The notes: generated from the sequence alone by a model not told the origin. A DNA stretch of 43,988 bases from Planctomycetota bacterium (GCA_022564995.1 JADFKK010000020.1:1-43988), one strand, 5' to 3'. Counted from the stretch's first letter, positions 16,941-25,430 are shown. Translations and numbers: made by a program.

Positions 16941-18596
16941 TTATAGAATCCAGCGTTGATGAAACGCCTGCCATTCGACCAGCAGAAAAACCGAAGCCAA
17001 CACGATCGCCGCATAGGCCGGCCACAGCGGCATTCCGCCCTGCGCGTCGTTGGGCTCTGTTGCGTCGAGGGCGGCCCAGCGATCGTGGTCCATCAGCGGA
17101 ATCTCTGCCACGATGATTTCACTTTTTGTCGTCCGCCCGCTGAGCGAATCGATCGCGCCGGCCACCAGCAGCGGAAAGCTCTCGTGCAGTCGTAAGTCAC
17201 CCTTGTCTGGGTCGGCGGCCAACAGCAACACGTCGCCCGCGGGCCGGCGAATTCTCAGGTAAAGCGGATCACCGGCGGCGTTTTCCGCCAGCACTTGAGC
17301 ATCGCCCAGCGGCACAATCTGGCGAGACGCCGACAAATAAGCCTGGTCGAGCCGCACATTCCGCAGCAGGCCGTCCGCGGGTCGCTGAACATCCACGGTG
17401 GTATCGTCCAGGGGCTGGGCAAGCCGCCAAAGTTCCGACGAGCCGGTCGGGTTGATGACCAACAGCGGCCCGGGCGGAAGCGGATTCGGTACGACAGCAT
17501 CGAGCACGGTCACTTCGACGTCGGACGGGACATTCTCGACGTCGTCGACGACCGTAAGCTGCACCTTGGGTAGCGCCTCCAGGGCTCGTCGCAGCACGGG
17601 CTTGCCTTGGGTGACCAGTGCGACGCGTGTCGAACGCGATGCCGGCACCATCAACTCGGCCACGTTATCTTCGGTGACCGCATCACTAAGCTGAAGCGTG
17701 GCGGTGAGCTTTCCGCCCTCGGGCAGATCGAATTCGACCGTTTCGCTCCAACGATCTCGGCTTGCTACCTTGACGGTCAATACCTTTTCTTGCCGTCCAT
17801 CGTGGGCGATCAGCAGCGTTGTTTCGACCGGCTCGCCCGACAGATTCGTCACTTCAACAAACACCTCGCTGGTGCCCGAACGTAAGAAGTTTTCCCGCAC
17901 CGCGAAACGGGTGATCGCCAGATTGCCGCGTTGGCCGCCCAGCGAGATCAATTGCACGTCGTCGGCCGCCGCTAGACTTGTTGCGCCCTCGAAAGCTGCA
18001 TCGCTTAACACGACGATTTGGCCGCCGCTACCCTGAATCACGTCAGTCTCGATCATCCGTCGGGCCAATCGCACCGCCTCGGTAACTCGGTTTCCGCCGC
18101 CGCCATCGTCCAATACAGTGCCGTCCAAAACCACGCCGTCGAGCGCCGCGTGCAGCGAATGACCATGATCGCTGAATCCGATGTGCCGACGAACGATTTC
18201 GCCGGCCGAGAGAATCGCCATTTTGTCGTGACGCCGTAGCGTGTCAATCAGCGCGGCGGCCCGGCGTTTAGCTGCGTGCAGTGCGTCGGTCTCATCGCCC
18301 GCGGGCGTCATGCTGGCCGAGGTGTCGATCACCAGCACGATTCGCCGGGCCGCCGCGCGCTCGGAGAATGTCGGCTCGACCAGCGCGACGATCAGCAGCG
18401 CGAGCAAGGCAAGTTGACAGCACGCCGAAACCGCGCGGCGCCGCGTTGGGCTGGTGCTGCCATCGCCGACCACCTGACGCCAGATCATGCTGGCGCCCAC
18501 TTCGTGCCGGGGCGATCTCAACCGCAGCAGATACACCAGCGCAATCGGCACCGCCAGCAGCAGCCACCAGATCGCGTTGGGATCAAGCAAAGTCAT
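16941..18596 (-). CDS. BatA-like membrane protein with vWA domain
   Basis: This 551-residue protein starts with the BatA N-terminal region: LLDPNAIWWLLLAVPIALVY, then LRSPRHEVGASMIWR, and a second span at about 58-74. A vWA domain follows with metal site D91-T-S93-A-S95 (VLVIDTSASM). The C-terminus has a transmembrane helix (AYAAIVLASVFLLVEW). The vWA domain should face the periplasm. Its ATG overlaps the DUF58 stop codon as ATGA at 18593-18596, and its own stop is 2 bases before the next vWA gene, so these three are almost certainly one operon. The Bat (Bacteroides aerotolerance) label is by homology of architecture; a role in aerotolerance is not implied. Confidence 0.88.
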   Translation of the reverse strand: MTLLDPNAIWWLLLAVPIALVYLLRLRSPRHEVGASMIWRQVVGDGSTSPTRRRAVSACCQLALLALLIVALVEPTFSERAAARRIVLVIDTSASMTPAGDETDALHAAKRRAAALIDTLRRHDKMAILSAGEIVRRHIGFSDHGHSLHAALDGVVLDGTVLDDGGGGNRVTEAVRLARRMIETDVIQGSGGQIVVLSDAAFEGATSLAAADDVQLISLGGQRGNLAITRFAVRENFLRSGTSEVFVEVTNLSGEPVETTLLIAHDGRQEKVLTVKVASRDRWSETVEFDLPEGGKLTATLQLSDAVTEDNVAELMVPASRSTRVALVTQGKPVLRRALEALPKVQLTVVDDVENVPSDVEVTVLDAVVPNPLPPGPLLVINPTGSSELWRLAQPLDDTTVDVQRPADGLLRNVRLDQAYLSASRQIVPLGDAQVLAENAAGDPLYLRIRRPAGDVLLLAADPDKGDLRLHESFPLLVAGAIDSLSGRTTKSEIIVAEIPLMDHDRWAALDATEPNDAQGGMPLWPAYAAIVLASVFLLVEWQAFHQRWIL

Positions 18597-19510
18597 GCGG
18601 GTGTGCTTTGGTCCAGAGACGCCGCGTGCATCATCCCCAGCAGTTGTCGATCGAACGGCCGCTCGGTCGTGATCTGTGTGCAGCCGAAGTGACGCTCTCG
18701 GCAGCAGCGCCGCACGGTGCGGCGAAATTCGTCCATCAGCTCTCGATAACGCTGCCGTTTTTTGCGATCGAGCACGACGTGCTGGTCCGACGCCGGCTCC
18801 AGGTGAGATAATTCCACGTCACCCAAGTCGTTCATCTTGAGTTCGCTGGGGTCGAAAATCTGTACCAGGTGGACGTGATGGCCGCGGCTGTGCCAAACAT
18901 CAAGTCCTCGCCCCACGCCGCGCGGATCGTAAAAATCGCTCAGCACAATCACCAGCGCAGGCCGCGGCTGCCGGCCGATGAGTTGGCGAGCCGTGCGGTC
19001 CAAGTCGGTGTCTTCTCCTTGCAGGCTCATCGATTCGATCGCCGCTAGCAGCGCCCGCACGCTTCGCTTTCCGCGCTGCGGCGGAAGGGTCGCAGTCAAT
19101 CCTGCGGAAAACGCCGCCGCGCCGACACGGCTGAGATTGGCGAGGCCGACATAGGCCAGCGCGCCGGCCAATCGCCGCGCGTAATCGAACTTTCCGCCCA
19201 ACGCCATGCTCGCCGAGCAATCGACCAGCAGCCACATCTGCAAGTCTTCATCGCCTTGGAATTGCTTCGAGACCAATTCATCGTGCCGGGCACAGCGATT
19301 CCAGTCGACGTAGCGCGGATCGTCTCCCGCCGCATAGTCGCAATAGCCGGTCACCTCCGTCCCGCCCGCAAGTTGTCGCGCCCCGTGATAACCCAACACC
19401 CGGCCGCCAAACTTCCGCCGCGATTCGCCTGCGAGACGCTCACAGCGCGCAAGAAAATCGCGATCGAAAAGCGGCCTCTCGGTATATCGTGCGTCGGTGG
19501 TCATGGTCAA
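18593..19510 (-). CDS. DUF58 family protein (Bat module)
   Basis: This 305-residue soluble protein carries the DUF58 signature GDDPRYVDWNRCARHDEL followed by VSKQFQGDEDLQMWLLVDCS. A vWA-like fold follows (DCSASMALGG, later LVIVLSDFYDPRG). DUF58 proteins are regularly encoded between a MoxR ATPase and BatA/vWA genes, as here, and are thought to be partners of the ATPase. It overlaps the BatA-like gene by 4 bases. The true start could be the ATG at 19510 or the one 6 bases downstream. A 124-base gap with an inverted repeat separates it from the MoxR gene upstream. Confidence 0.9.
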   Translation of the reverse strand: MTMTTDARYTERPLFDRDFLARCERLAGESRRKFGGRVLGYHGARQLAGGTEVTGYCDYAAGDDPRYVDWNRCARHDELVSKQFQGDEDLQMWLLVDCSASMALGGKFDYARRLAGALAYVGLANLSRVGAAAFSAGLTATLPPQRGKRSVRALLAAIESMSLQGEDTDLDRTARQLIGRQPRPALVIVLSDFYDPRGVGRGLDVWHSRGHHVHLVQIFDPSELKMNDLGDVELSHLEPASDQHVVLDRKKRQRYRELMDEFRRTVRRCCRERHFGCTQITTERPFDRQLLGMMHAASLDQSTPA

Positions 19511-19521
19511 TTTGATCGAAG

Positions 19522-19610
19522 TCGGGTGCCATGGGCAGCTTGCCTGCCCTGGCCCTATAGTTTTACTTCAATCCAGAAACAAGGGCGGGCAAGCCGCCCA
19601 TGGCACCCGA
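19522..19610. repeat. 29-bp imperfect inverted repeat between moxR and the DUF58 gene
   Basis: Bases 19522-19550 (TCGGGTGCCATGGGCAGCTT...) pair with 19582-19610 with two mismatches, leaving a 31-base loop. It fills the gap between MoxR and DUF58 and could act as an attenuating hairpin or be a dispersed palindrome. Confidence 0.65.
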
Positions 19611-19634
19611 ATCCGTGGTTGTGATGCAAAGTCC

Positions 19635-20648
19635 CTACTTCCCGATCGACTGCAATACATCTTCGACGATCGCGTCGGGATCAACACCGTCGGCTTGCCC
19701 ATCGAAGTTGAGAATCAATCGATGTCGCAGGACGGCCGGCGTCACGGCACGAAGATCTTTGGCCGAGACGTTCGATCGCCCGGCCGTCAAGGCTCGCACC
19801 TTGGCGGTGAGCACCATCGCTTGGGCGGCCCGCGGCCCGGCGCCGAACTGCACATACTGCTTGGCTTTCTCGGCCGCATGGGGACTGCCCGGCTGGGTTG
19901 CCGAAACAATACGGACCGCCGCGCGACGAATCTCCGCGGCGATCGGCACCTGCCGAACCAAATCGCACATGTCGAGAATTCGCTTGGCATCAAATAACCG
20001 CTCGACCACCGGCTCTTCGGCTTCGGTGGTGCGGGCGACAATCTCATCCAGCTCGCTCTCGCTCGGCGGGCGGACCAACAGCTTGAACGTGAAGCGGTCG
20101 AGCTGCGCCTCGGGCAGCGGAAAGGTGCCTTCCATCTCCAGCGGGTTTTGCGTAGCGATTAAGAAAAACGGACTCGGCAGCGGATAGGTGCGGTTGGCCA
20201 CGGTCGCGCCGCCCTCTTGCATGCCTTCGAGCATCGCCGACTGCGTTTTCGGAGTCGCCCGATTGACTTGATCGGCCAGCACGATGTTGGCGAACAGCGG
20301 CCCCTGCTGAAACTCGAAGGTTCGCTTGCCGTGCGATTCCATCACGACGTAGGTGCCGATCACGTCGGCCGGCATCAGGTCGGGCGTGAATTGAATCCGC
20401 CGAAACTCCAGATCGAGCACATCGGCCAGCGTGCGGGCCAGCAATGTTTTGCCGAGGCCCGGGGCACCCTCCAAGAGCACGTGCCCACCGGCGAACAGCG
20501 CGGTAAGAACGCCTTCGACCGCGTCTTTTTGCCCAACGACGACCTTGCCAATCTCCTGCTTCAAAGCCTCGTAATCAGCGCAAAACTCGTCAACCTGCTG
20601 GCCAATGTCGGCCGCCGGTGGAACGTCATGTTCGCCTTCGCTGCTCAT
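19635..20648 (-). CDS. MoxR family AAA+ ATPase
   Basis: This 337-residue cytoplasmic ATPase has a Walker A motif GAPGLGKT at residues 61-68 and a MoxR-type ATQNPLEMEGTFPLPEAQ block with LDRF. The usual MoxR Walker B segment LADEINRA is LADQVNRA here (Asp126, Gln127), so the normal catalytic glutamate is a glutamine. Some related subfamilies share this, so it need not mean inactivity. It heads the MoxR - DUF58 - BatA - vWA run, whose ATPases are thought to drive chaperone-like maturation of partner proteins. The ATG at 20648 gives the usual length (about 330 residues). Confidence 0.92.
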   Translation of the reverse strand: MSSEGEHDVPPAADIGQQVDEFCADYEALKQEIGKVVVGQKDAVEGVLTALFAGGHVLLEGAPGLGKTLLARTLADVLDLEFRRIQFTPDLMPADVIGTYVVMESHGKRTFEFQQGPLFANIVLADQVNRATPKTQSAMLEGMQEGGATVANRTYPLPSPFFLIATQNPLEMEGTFPLPEAQLDRFTFKLLVRPPSESELDEIVARTTEAEEPVVERLFDAKRILDMCDLVRQVPIAAEIRRAAVRIVSATQPGSPHAAEKAKQYVQFGAGPRAAQAMVLTAKVRALTAGRSNVSAKDLRAVTPAVLRHRLILNFDGQADGVDPDAIVEDVLQSIGK

Positions 20649-20682
20649 CGAAAGAATCCTCGGGTAGTTTTGTTTCCGCGTT

Positions 20683-20859
20683 TAGCACGGTTCGAGGAAT
20701 AAGTGTCTCGCGAGATGCTGATCGGCGAGCGGAGGCCGTGAGGCCGCCGGTAATTCCTCGTTCAGGGTCAAGCTCTTCGCGAGTGGTCGTATCACCCCCG
20801 AGCTAACGCTCGCGGCTCGCCATCCAAGAATGCGACACTTATTTCTCGAACGGTGCTTA
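20683..20859. repeat. Imperfect inverted repeat upstream of moxR
   Basis: Bases 20683-20711 (TAGCACGGTTCGAGGAATAA...) and 20832-20859 are near-perfect reverse complements separated by about 120 bases, within the 642-base gap between the divergent moxR and proS genes. The inner part holds GC-rich GCGGAGGCCGTGAGGCCGCC and GAGCTAACGCTCGCGGCTCG segments. No gene was recognised in 20649-21290, which should contain both promoters. Confidence 0.6.
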
Positions 20860-21035
20860 GCTGGCCCGCACTCCATTTTTCCAAGCTCCGTCAAGTGTAC
20901 CAAATCTGAAGCAGGAGCAAAGAAGAATACGGCCGCGTGGTTTTCGGTTAGGCTGGTATCGAGAAATGTCGTCCTGCCGAAGTCAACACAAAATCGACAA
21001 CGTGCTTGCCGGCGAGCCCTGGTCGTAAAGGAAAA

Positions 21036-21168
21036 GTGTGTGGCCAGATTTTCTGGCAACGAGAGTCGTGGGGCAGGTTTCCTAACCTGCCAGCGAAAAG
21101 CGTTGTCTGGCAGGTTGGGAAACCTGCCCCACGTCATTCACCCATCGCCAGAAAATCTGGCCACACAC
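21036..21168. repeat. Nested double hairpin upstream of proS
   Basis: The outer arms 21036-21057 (GTGTGTGGCCAGATTTTCTG...) and 21147-21168 are exact reverse complements. Inside them 21067-21092 (CGTGGGGCAGGTTTCCTAAC...) pairs with 21108-21133, with one mismatch. The structure ends 122 bases before the proS start. It looks like one palindromic repeat inserted in the loop of another; a regulatory leader role is possible but unproven. Confidence 0.7.
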
Positions 21169-21290
21169 AAGGAAAATGGCTAAACGCCCTAAGCACACCC
21201 GGCGTTGCCAAAACCCCGTGCTGCCGATTAGAATCCACGTCAGCACCGCATTGTGCTCCATCTAAACCCCTCGCAGCAGAACATCTCCCC

Positions 21291-22811
21291 ATGGCCAAGA
21301 AACCCCGCAACGCAATCTCCCCCACGCGCGAAGAAAACTACCCTGAGTGGTATCAGCAAGTCATCAAGGCCGCCGACTTGGCCGAGGCTTCGCCGGTGCG
21401 CGGCTGCATGGTGATTAAGCCCTGGGGATATGCGATCTGGGAAAACATGCAGCGGGTGCTGGACGGCATGTTCAAGGCGACCGGACACCGCAATGCTTAC
21501 TTCCCGCTGTTCATCCCGCTGAGCTATCTGGAGAAGGAGGCGGCACACGTCGAGGGCTTCGCCAAGGAATGTGCGGTGGTGACGCATCATCGACTCGAAT
21601 CTGACGGCAAAGGTGGCCTGCGGCCGGCCGGCAAGCTGGAAGAGCCGCTGATCGTGCGGCCGACGAGCGAGATGATTATCGGCGAGATGTATGCCCGTTG
21701 GGTGCAGTCGTACCGCGACCTGCCGATTCTGATCAACCAATGGGCCAACGTCGTCCGCTGGGAACTTCGCCCCCGGTTGTTTCTCCGCACGACCGAATTC
21801 CTCTGGCAGGAAGGCCACACGGCCCACGCCACGAAAGACGAGGCGATCGAAGAGACGCTGAAAATCCTCGACATCTACGCCACCTTCGCCGAAGATTACA
21901 TGGCGATGCCGGTCATCAAGGGCATCAAGACCGAGGGCGAGCGGTTCCCGGGCGCGGTCGAAACCTACAGCATCGAAGCCATGATGCAGGATCGCAAGGC
22001 CCTGCAATCCGGCACGTCGCACTTCCTCGGTCAGAATTTCGCCAAGGTGCAGGGCATCAAGTTTCAGGATCAGGACGGCCAGGAAAAATTCGTCTGGACC
22101 ACGTCGTGGGGCGTCTCGACGCGGCTGGTCGGCGGGCTGATCATGACCCACAGCGACGACGACGGGCTGCTGCTGCCGCCGCGGCTGGCGCCCGAGCACG
22201 TCGCGATCCTGCCGATCTATCGCAGCGACGAAGACCGCGCGAAAGTGCTGGCCTACTGCGACGAGGTGAAGAACGGGTTACAGGCGCAGCGATACGACGA
22301 TGCCCCGATCCGCGTCGAGATCGACGACCGCGATTTGCGCGGCGGAGAGAAGCTCTGGTATCATATCAAACGGGGCGTGCCGATTCGGGCGGAGATCGGC
22401 CCGCGGGATGTTGACTCGGGAGCGGTGTTCGTGGGCAGGCGCGATCAAGGGGTGAAGGAGAAAAAGAGTGTTGATCGCGCGGAATTCATCTCAACGGCGG
22501 CTGACGTGCTGGGCGAGATTCAAGCCAACCTGTTCAAGCGGGCGCTCAAGCTCCGCGAGGATAACACCCGCACGATCGACAACGTCGACGACTTCCGCGA
22601 TTATTTCACTCCGGCCAACAAAGACAAACCCGAGATTCACGGTGGATTTGCCCATTGTTTTTACGTCGAAGACCCGGCGGTTGAAGCGCTGCTCAAGAAG
22701 CTCAAGGTGACGATCCGCTGCGTCCCGGTTGAGGGCGGCGAGGAAGAAGGCGTTTGTGTGTTCACCGGCAAGAGCGGAGCCCGGCGGGCCGTGTTTGCGA
22801 AGGCGTATTGA
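21291..22811 (+). CDS. proS: Prolyl-tRNA synthetase, archaeal/eukaryote-type
   Basis: This 506-residue enzyme charges tRNA-Pro with proline. The length, lack of the bacterial-type editing insertion, and sequence features mark the archaeal/eukaryotic-like ProRS class found in a minority of bacteria. Class II motifs are visible: motif 2 around RWELRPRLFLRTTEFLWQEG, and motif 3 within GLIMTHSDDDGLLLPPRLAP. The anticodon-binding domain follows (HVAILPIYRS) and the C-terminal domain ends in the conserved FAKAY. The ATG at 21291 gives the usual start MAKKPRNAISPTREENYPEW; an upstream in-frame ATG at 21006 runs through repeat DNA and was rejected. No obvious Shine-Dalgarno site precedes it. Confidence 0.95.
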   Translation: MAKKPRNAISPTREENYPEWYQQVIKAADLAEASPVRGCMVIKPWGYAIWENMQRVLDGMFKATGHRNAYFPLFIPLSYLEKEAAHVEGFAKECAVVTHHRLESDGKGGLRPAGKLEEPLIVRPTSEMIIGEMYARWVQSYRDLPILINQWANVVRWELRPRLFLRTTEFLWQEGHTAHATKDEAIEETLKILDIYATFAEDYMAMPVIKGIKTEGERFPGAVETYSIEAMMQDRKALQSGTSHFLGQNFAKVQGIKFQDQDGQEKFVWTTSWGVSTRLVGGLIMTHSDDDGLLLPPRLAPEHVAILPIYRSDEDRAKVLAYCDEVKNGLQAQRYDDAPIRVEIDDRDLRGGEKLWYHIKRGVPIRAEIGPRDVDSGAVFVGRRDQGVKEKKSVDRAEFISTAADVLGEIQANLFKRALKLREDNTRTIDNVDDFRDYFTPANKDKPEIHGGFAHCFYVEDPAVEALLKKLKVTIRCVPVEGGEEEGVCVFTGKSGARRAVFAKAY

Positions 22812-22840
22812 TTGAGACGGAGGGAAGGGGGAGAAAGAGG

Positions 22841-22880
22841 GACGGAGAGACGGAGAGACGGAGAGACGGAGAGACGGAGG
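22841..22880. repeat. Tandem 8-bp repeat GACGGAGA x5
   Basis: Five uninterrupted copies of GACGGAGA (the last ends GG) lie 30 bases after the proS stop and 84 bases before the DUF4416 start. Copy number is likely to vary between strains by slippage. The following stretch is pyrimidine-rich (CTTTTTTCTCCCCCTCTCCC). Confidence 0.8.
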
Positions 22881-22963
22881 GGGCCCAACCGGCGGCGTTA
22901 TTGACGACAGATCATCGGATCTTTTTTCTCCCCCTCTCCCCCTCCCTCCTTCCCAAACACACC

Positions 22964-23494
22964 ATGGGCCAAATCACCGACACCTCGCCCGCCCTGCTAC
23001 TCCTGCCGGCGTTCAGTCGACACGACGCGGCGCTCGATTGGGCAAAGCGGCGGGCCGAGGAAACCTGCGGGCCGGTGGTGCTGGAAAGCCCGGTGTTTGA
23101 GTTCACGGAGACCGACTATTATCGCAAATCGATGGGCGGTGAAATCAAGAAGCAGTTCTTCGCGTTCGAGAGGTTGATCGACCCGGAGCGGTTGGCGGAG
23201 ATTAAGCGGACGACGAATGACTGGGAAATCGAGTATGCTGAATTAGCTTCGCACGCCGAGCCGCGTCCGCTGAATCTCGACCCCGGTTACATCACGCTGG
23301 CCAAACTGGTGCTGGCCTCGACCAAGGACCATGCCCATCGGATTTACCTCAGCGGGGGGATTTATGCCGAGGTGACCCTGTCTTACCGCGCCCGCCGCTG
23401 GCAGCATCACCCCTGGACCTTTCCCGACTACCGCCGGGCCGACTATCATGAGTTCTTTGAACAGTGCCGGGAGTATTTGCGGGGATGTCGTTGA
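22964..23494 (+). CDS. DUF4416 family protein
   Basis: This 176-residue cytoplasmic protein matches DUF4416 by its conserved blocks: a TDYYRKSMGG segment, LNLDPGYITLAKLVLASTKD, HAHRIYLSGGIYAEVTL and WTFPDYRRADYHEFF. DUF4416 proteins are widespread in planctomycetes and some deltaproteobacteria-type lineages; no biochemical function is established. The ATG at 22964 was preferred over an ATG at 22754 that lies within proS. Its TGA stop (23492-23494) falls inside the left arm of a palindromic repeat, which alters or supplies the end of the frame. Confidence 0.85.
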   Translation: MGQITDTSPALLLLPAFSRHDAALDWAKRRAEETCGPVVLESPVFEFTETDYYRKSMGGEIKKQFFAFERLIDPERLAEIKRTTNDWEIEYAELASHAEPRPLNLDPGYITLAKLVLASTKDHAHRIYLSGGIYAEVTLSYRARRWQHHPWTFPDYRRADYHEFFEQCREYLRGCR

Positions 23495-23553
23495 TCGCTC
23501 CGCGATCGAAACGAAATGGCACAATCCGTTTCGATCGCGGAGCGATCAACGAC
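23487..23553. repeat. 27-bp palindrome (TCGCTCCGCGA family) overlapping the DUF4416 stop codon
   Basis: Bases 23487-23513 and 23527-23553 are exact reverse complements with a 13-base loop; the core is GATCGCTCCGCGATCG. It contains the stop codon of the DUF4416 gene. Close relatives with GTTCGCTCCGCGAACG cores lie at 31194-31255 and 35282-35339. Downstream, a single arm of the GCGACCAACGGTCGCGGC family lies just before the DUF1573 start. Confidence 0.8.
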
Positions 23554-23642
23554 TATCGACGAACTCTGGACCGGTTTGGGGCGTATAGGAGTGTTGGGGT
23601 GATGGACGCTGCTGGCGCGACCAACGGTCGCGGCTTGATGTT

Positions 23643-24803
23643 ATGAAAACGATTCTACTGATTGTTGTTGGTTGCCTCGCGCTGGGCCTCGCCCTGGGGT
23701 TTTCGCTGGCGTATTTGCAGGCGAACGGGTCGGCGGATCGGGTGGCGGATAGCCGGGAATCGGTCGGGCCCAAGCTCGTGCCCGTGGGCAAGCCGCAGCC
23801 GCGGATCGAAGTCGACAACGAAGAATATGACTTCGGCGAAATGGAACGTAACGGCAGCGGCCAGCACGCTTTCGTCATCACCAACACGGGCCAAGGCGAA
23901 CTCGTGCTGCAACAAGGCGATACGACGTGCAAGTGTACGATGAGCCAACTCGCCAATAACCGCATCGCCCCCGGCGAATCGGCCCTGGTGACGCTTAGCT
24001 GGACCGGGGAGAGTAACAGCGATTTTTTCGAGCAGAGCGCCCAGATATTCACCAACGATCGGCGACGTCGGTACATTATCCTCAAGGTGCGGGGCCAATT
24101 GACGCAGCCGTTGGTGGCCGTGCCCGACCGATTCAACTTCGGCGACGTGACGGCCGGCCAATCGGCGACCGCCCAGACGGAGTGTTACGTGTTTCGCGAT
24201 GTAACGGCCGGATCGCTGCGCCATGAATTCTCGCGGTCCGAGACGGCCGACTTCTTCGAGGTGACGCAAGAGGAAATCCCCCGCGACGAGTTCGAAAAAC
24301 CCACGGCCCTCCACGGTTATCGTCTGACCGTTCGGGCAAAACCCGGCTTGCCTCTGGGGCCGATTCAACAGACAATTCGGCTTAGCCTCAAGGGCGAGGA
24401 GATCAAGCCGCTCGAAGTTCCGATCGTCGGCCGCGTGGTGAGCGATTTCACCTTTGCCGGTCGCGATTGGAACAGCCGCAGCGGGGCGCTCGATATCGGC
24501 GACGTAGAAAAAGGCCAGGCCATCGAGCGGACGCTGATTATTTCGGTTCGCGGGCCGCACCGCGACAGCACAAAGATCAAAATCGCCGAGGTCTACCCGA
24601 AGTTTCTCAACGTGAAATTCATGAAAAAAACCAGCAAGACGGGAGCCGACGTGCGCGTCTTTCCCCTGGTCGTTAAAATTCCCAAGGACCAGCTTTCCGG
24701 TAACTACAAAGGCGTCGGACAGAAGCCGGGACGAATCGTGCTGGAGACCAACCACCCGCAAGTGAAGCGGATTGAGATTTTGGTCAAGTTTCTGATTGAA
24801 TAG
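23643..24803 (+). CDS. DUF1573 domain protein, membrane-anchored or exported
   Basis: This 386-residue protein begins with a hydrophobic segment (ILLIVVGCLALGLALGFSLA) that acts as signal or anchor. A DUF1573 domain follows at about residues 60-150 (YDFGEMERNGSGQHAFVITN, TCKCT, GESALVTLSW). A second beta-sandwich module comes after (DRFNFGDVTAGQSATAQTE) and a third C-terminal one (IGDVEKGQAIERTLIISVRG). The fold is of the Ig/ASPM-SPD-2 type. DUF1573 proteins are abundant at the planctomycete surface; function is unknown. The ATG at 23643 lies only a few bases after a repeat arm and has no clear Shine-Dalgarno sequence. Confidence 0.85.
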   Translation: MKTILLIVVGCLALGLALGFSLAYLQANGSADRVADSRESVGPKLVPVGKPQPRIEVDNEEYDFGEMERNGSGQHAFVITNTGQGELVLQQGDTTCKCTMSQLANNRIAPGESALVTLSWTGESNSDFFEQSAQIFTNDRRRRYIILKVRGQLTQPLVAVPDRFNFGDVTAGQSATAQTECYVFRDVTAGSLRHEFSRSETADFFEVTQEEIPRDEFEKPTALHGYRLTVRAKPGLPLGPIQQTIRLSLKGEEIKPLEVPIVGRVVSDFTFAGRDWNSRSGALDIGDVEKGQAIERTLIISVRGPHRDSTKIKIAEVYPKFLNVKFMKKTSKTGADVRVFPLVVKIPKDQLSGNYKGVGQKPGRIVLETNHPQVKRIEILVKFLIE

Positions 24804-24823
24804 GTGGGTGCCTACAATGGTAA

Positions 24824-25360
24824 CCCGAAGCGTAAGCGAGGATGGAGAGTAACGCGAAGCGTAAGTTTTGAAGTTGCGCATTTTTTAGTCCCGGAGGGAC
24901 GGCATCAATTAGCCTGGGGCGTCAGCCCCAGGGGTAATTTCGGTGATCCAGCGGAAAGCCCCGGAGGGGCGACACGCCTTGCGACGTCATCCGATGTCGC
25001 CCCTCCGGGGCTTTCATATCTTCATGCGGCCACGATTTCCTGGGGCTTGCGCTGGGCTGTTCAAAATTTGGGGTTGACGACCACTGCGGCTGATTCCGTT
25101 TCTGTTCCGCTTTGTGTTTGCTCATTTAGGGCTTTTACAGCTGTTTCACTGGAAACACGCCAATTGCAGTCCATTAGAGACGGAACAAAAGCACCTGAAT
25201 CAAAAACCGTAAATCACCCCCACAACCCCAAATTTTGAACAGCCCAGGCTTGCGCCCCAGGCTATTCGATGTCGCCGCTCCGCGGCTGATTTGCGAAACT
25301 TAAGAAAGCGTCAGCGAAGGTGATGTTGCGATTGGCTGCGTCCCTCGCTTACGCTTCGGG
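24824..25360. repeat. Cluster of nested inverted repeats upstream of the cytochrome lipoprotein gene
   Basis: The 627-base gap between the DUF1573 and lipoprotein genes is packed with palindromes. An outer 18-bp pair, CCCGAAGCGTAAGCGAGG (24824-24841) against 25343-25360, encloses the others. They are CCTGGGGC/GCCCCAGG at about 24913-24932, a perfect 21-bp pair at 24954-24974 and 24995-25015 (GAAAGCCCCGGAGGGGCGAC...), and a 194-bp inserted element at 25053-25246. No gene was seen here. Confidence 0.7.
25053..25246. mobile_element. 194-bp MITE-like insertion with 24-bp terminal inverted repeats and 9-bp target duplication
   Basis: Terminal arms 25053-25076 (TGGGCTGTTCAAAATTTGGG...) and 25223-25246 are exact reverse complements. 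They are flanked by direct copies of GGCTTGCGC at 25044-25052 and 25247-25255. Removing the element and one copy restores the palindrome CCTGGGGCTTGCGCCCCAGG, which shows a clean insertion. The interior codes for nothing recognisable and is less GC-rich than its surroundings. It must be mobilised by a transposase encoded elsewhere; the family is not identified. Confidence 0.88.
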
Positions 25361-25430
25361 CTGTGATTGTGGCGACCGAATTCCGATAACTGACGACGCA
25401 GTGGTATTTATCACCACGGATGGAACTGAC

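Noticed and set aside
21240..22199. 319-codon antisense frame over proS
   Set aside because: A shadow of a highly conserved essential gene; no motif.
22841..22880. Short regular repeats considered as a CRISPR array
   Set aside because: The units are 8 bp and contiguous, without spacers or cas genes.
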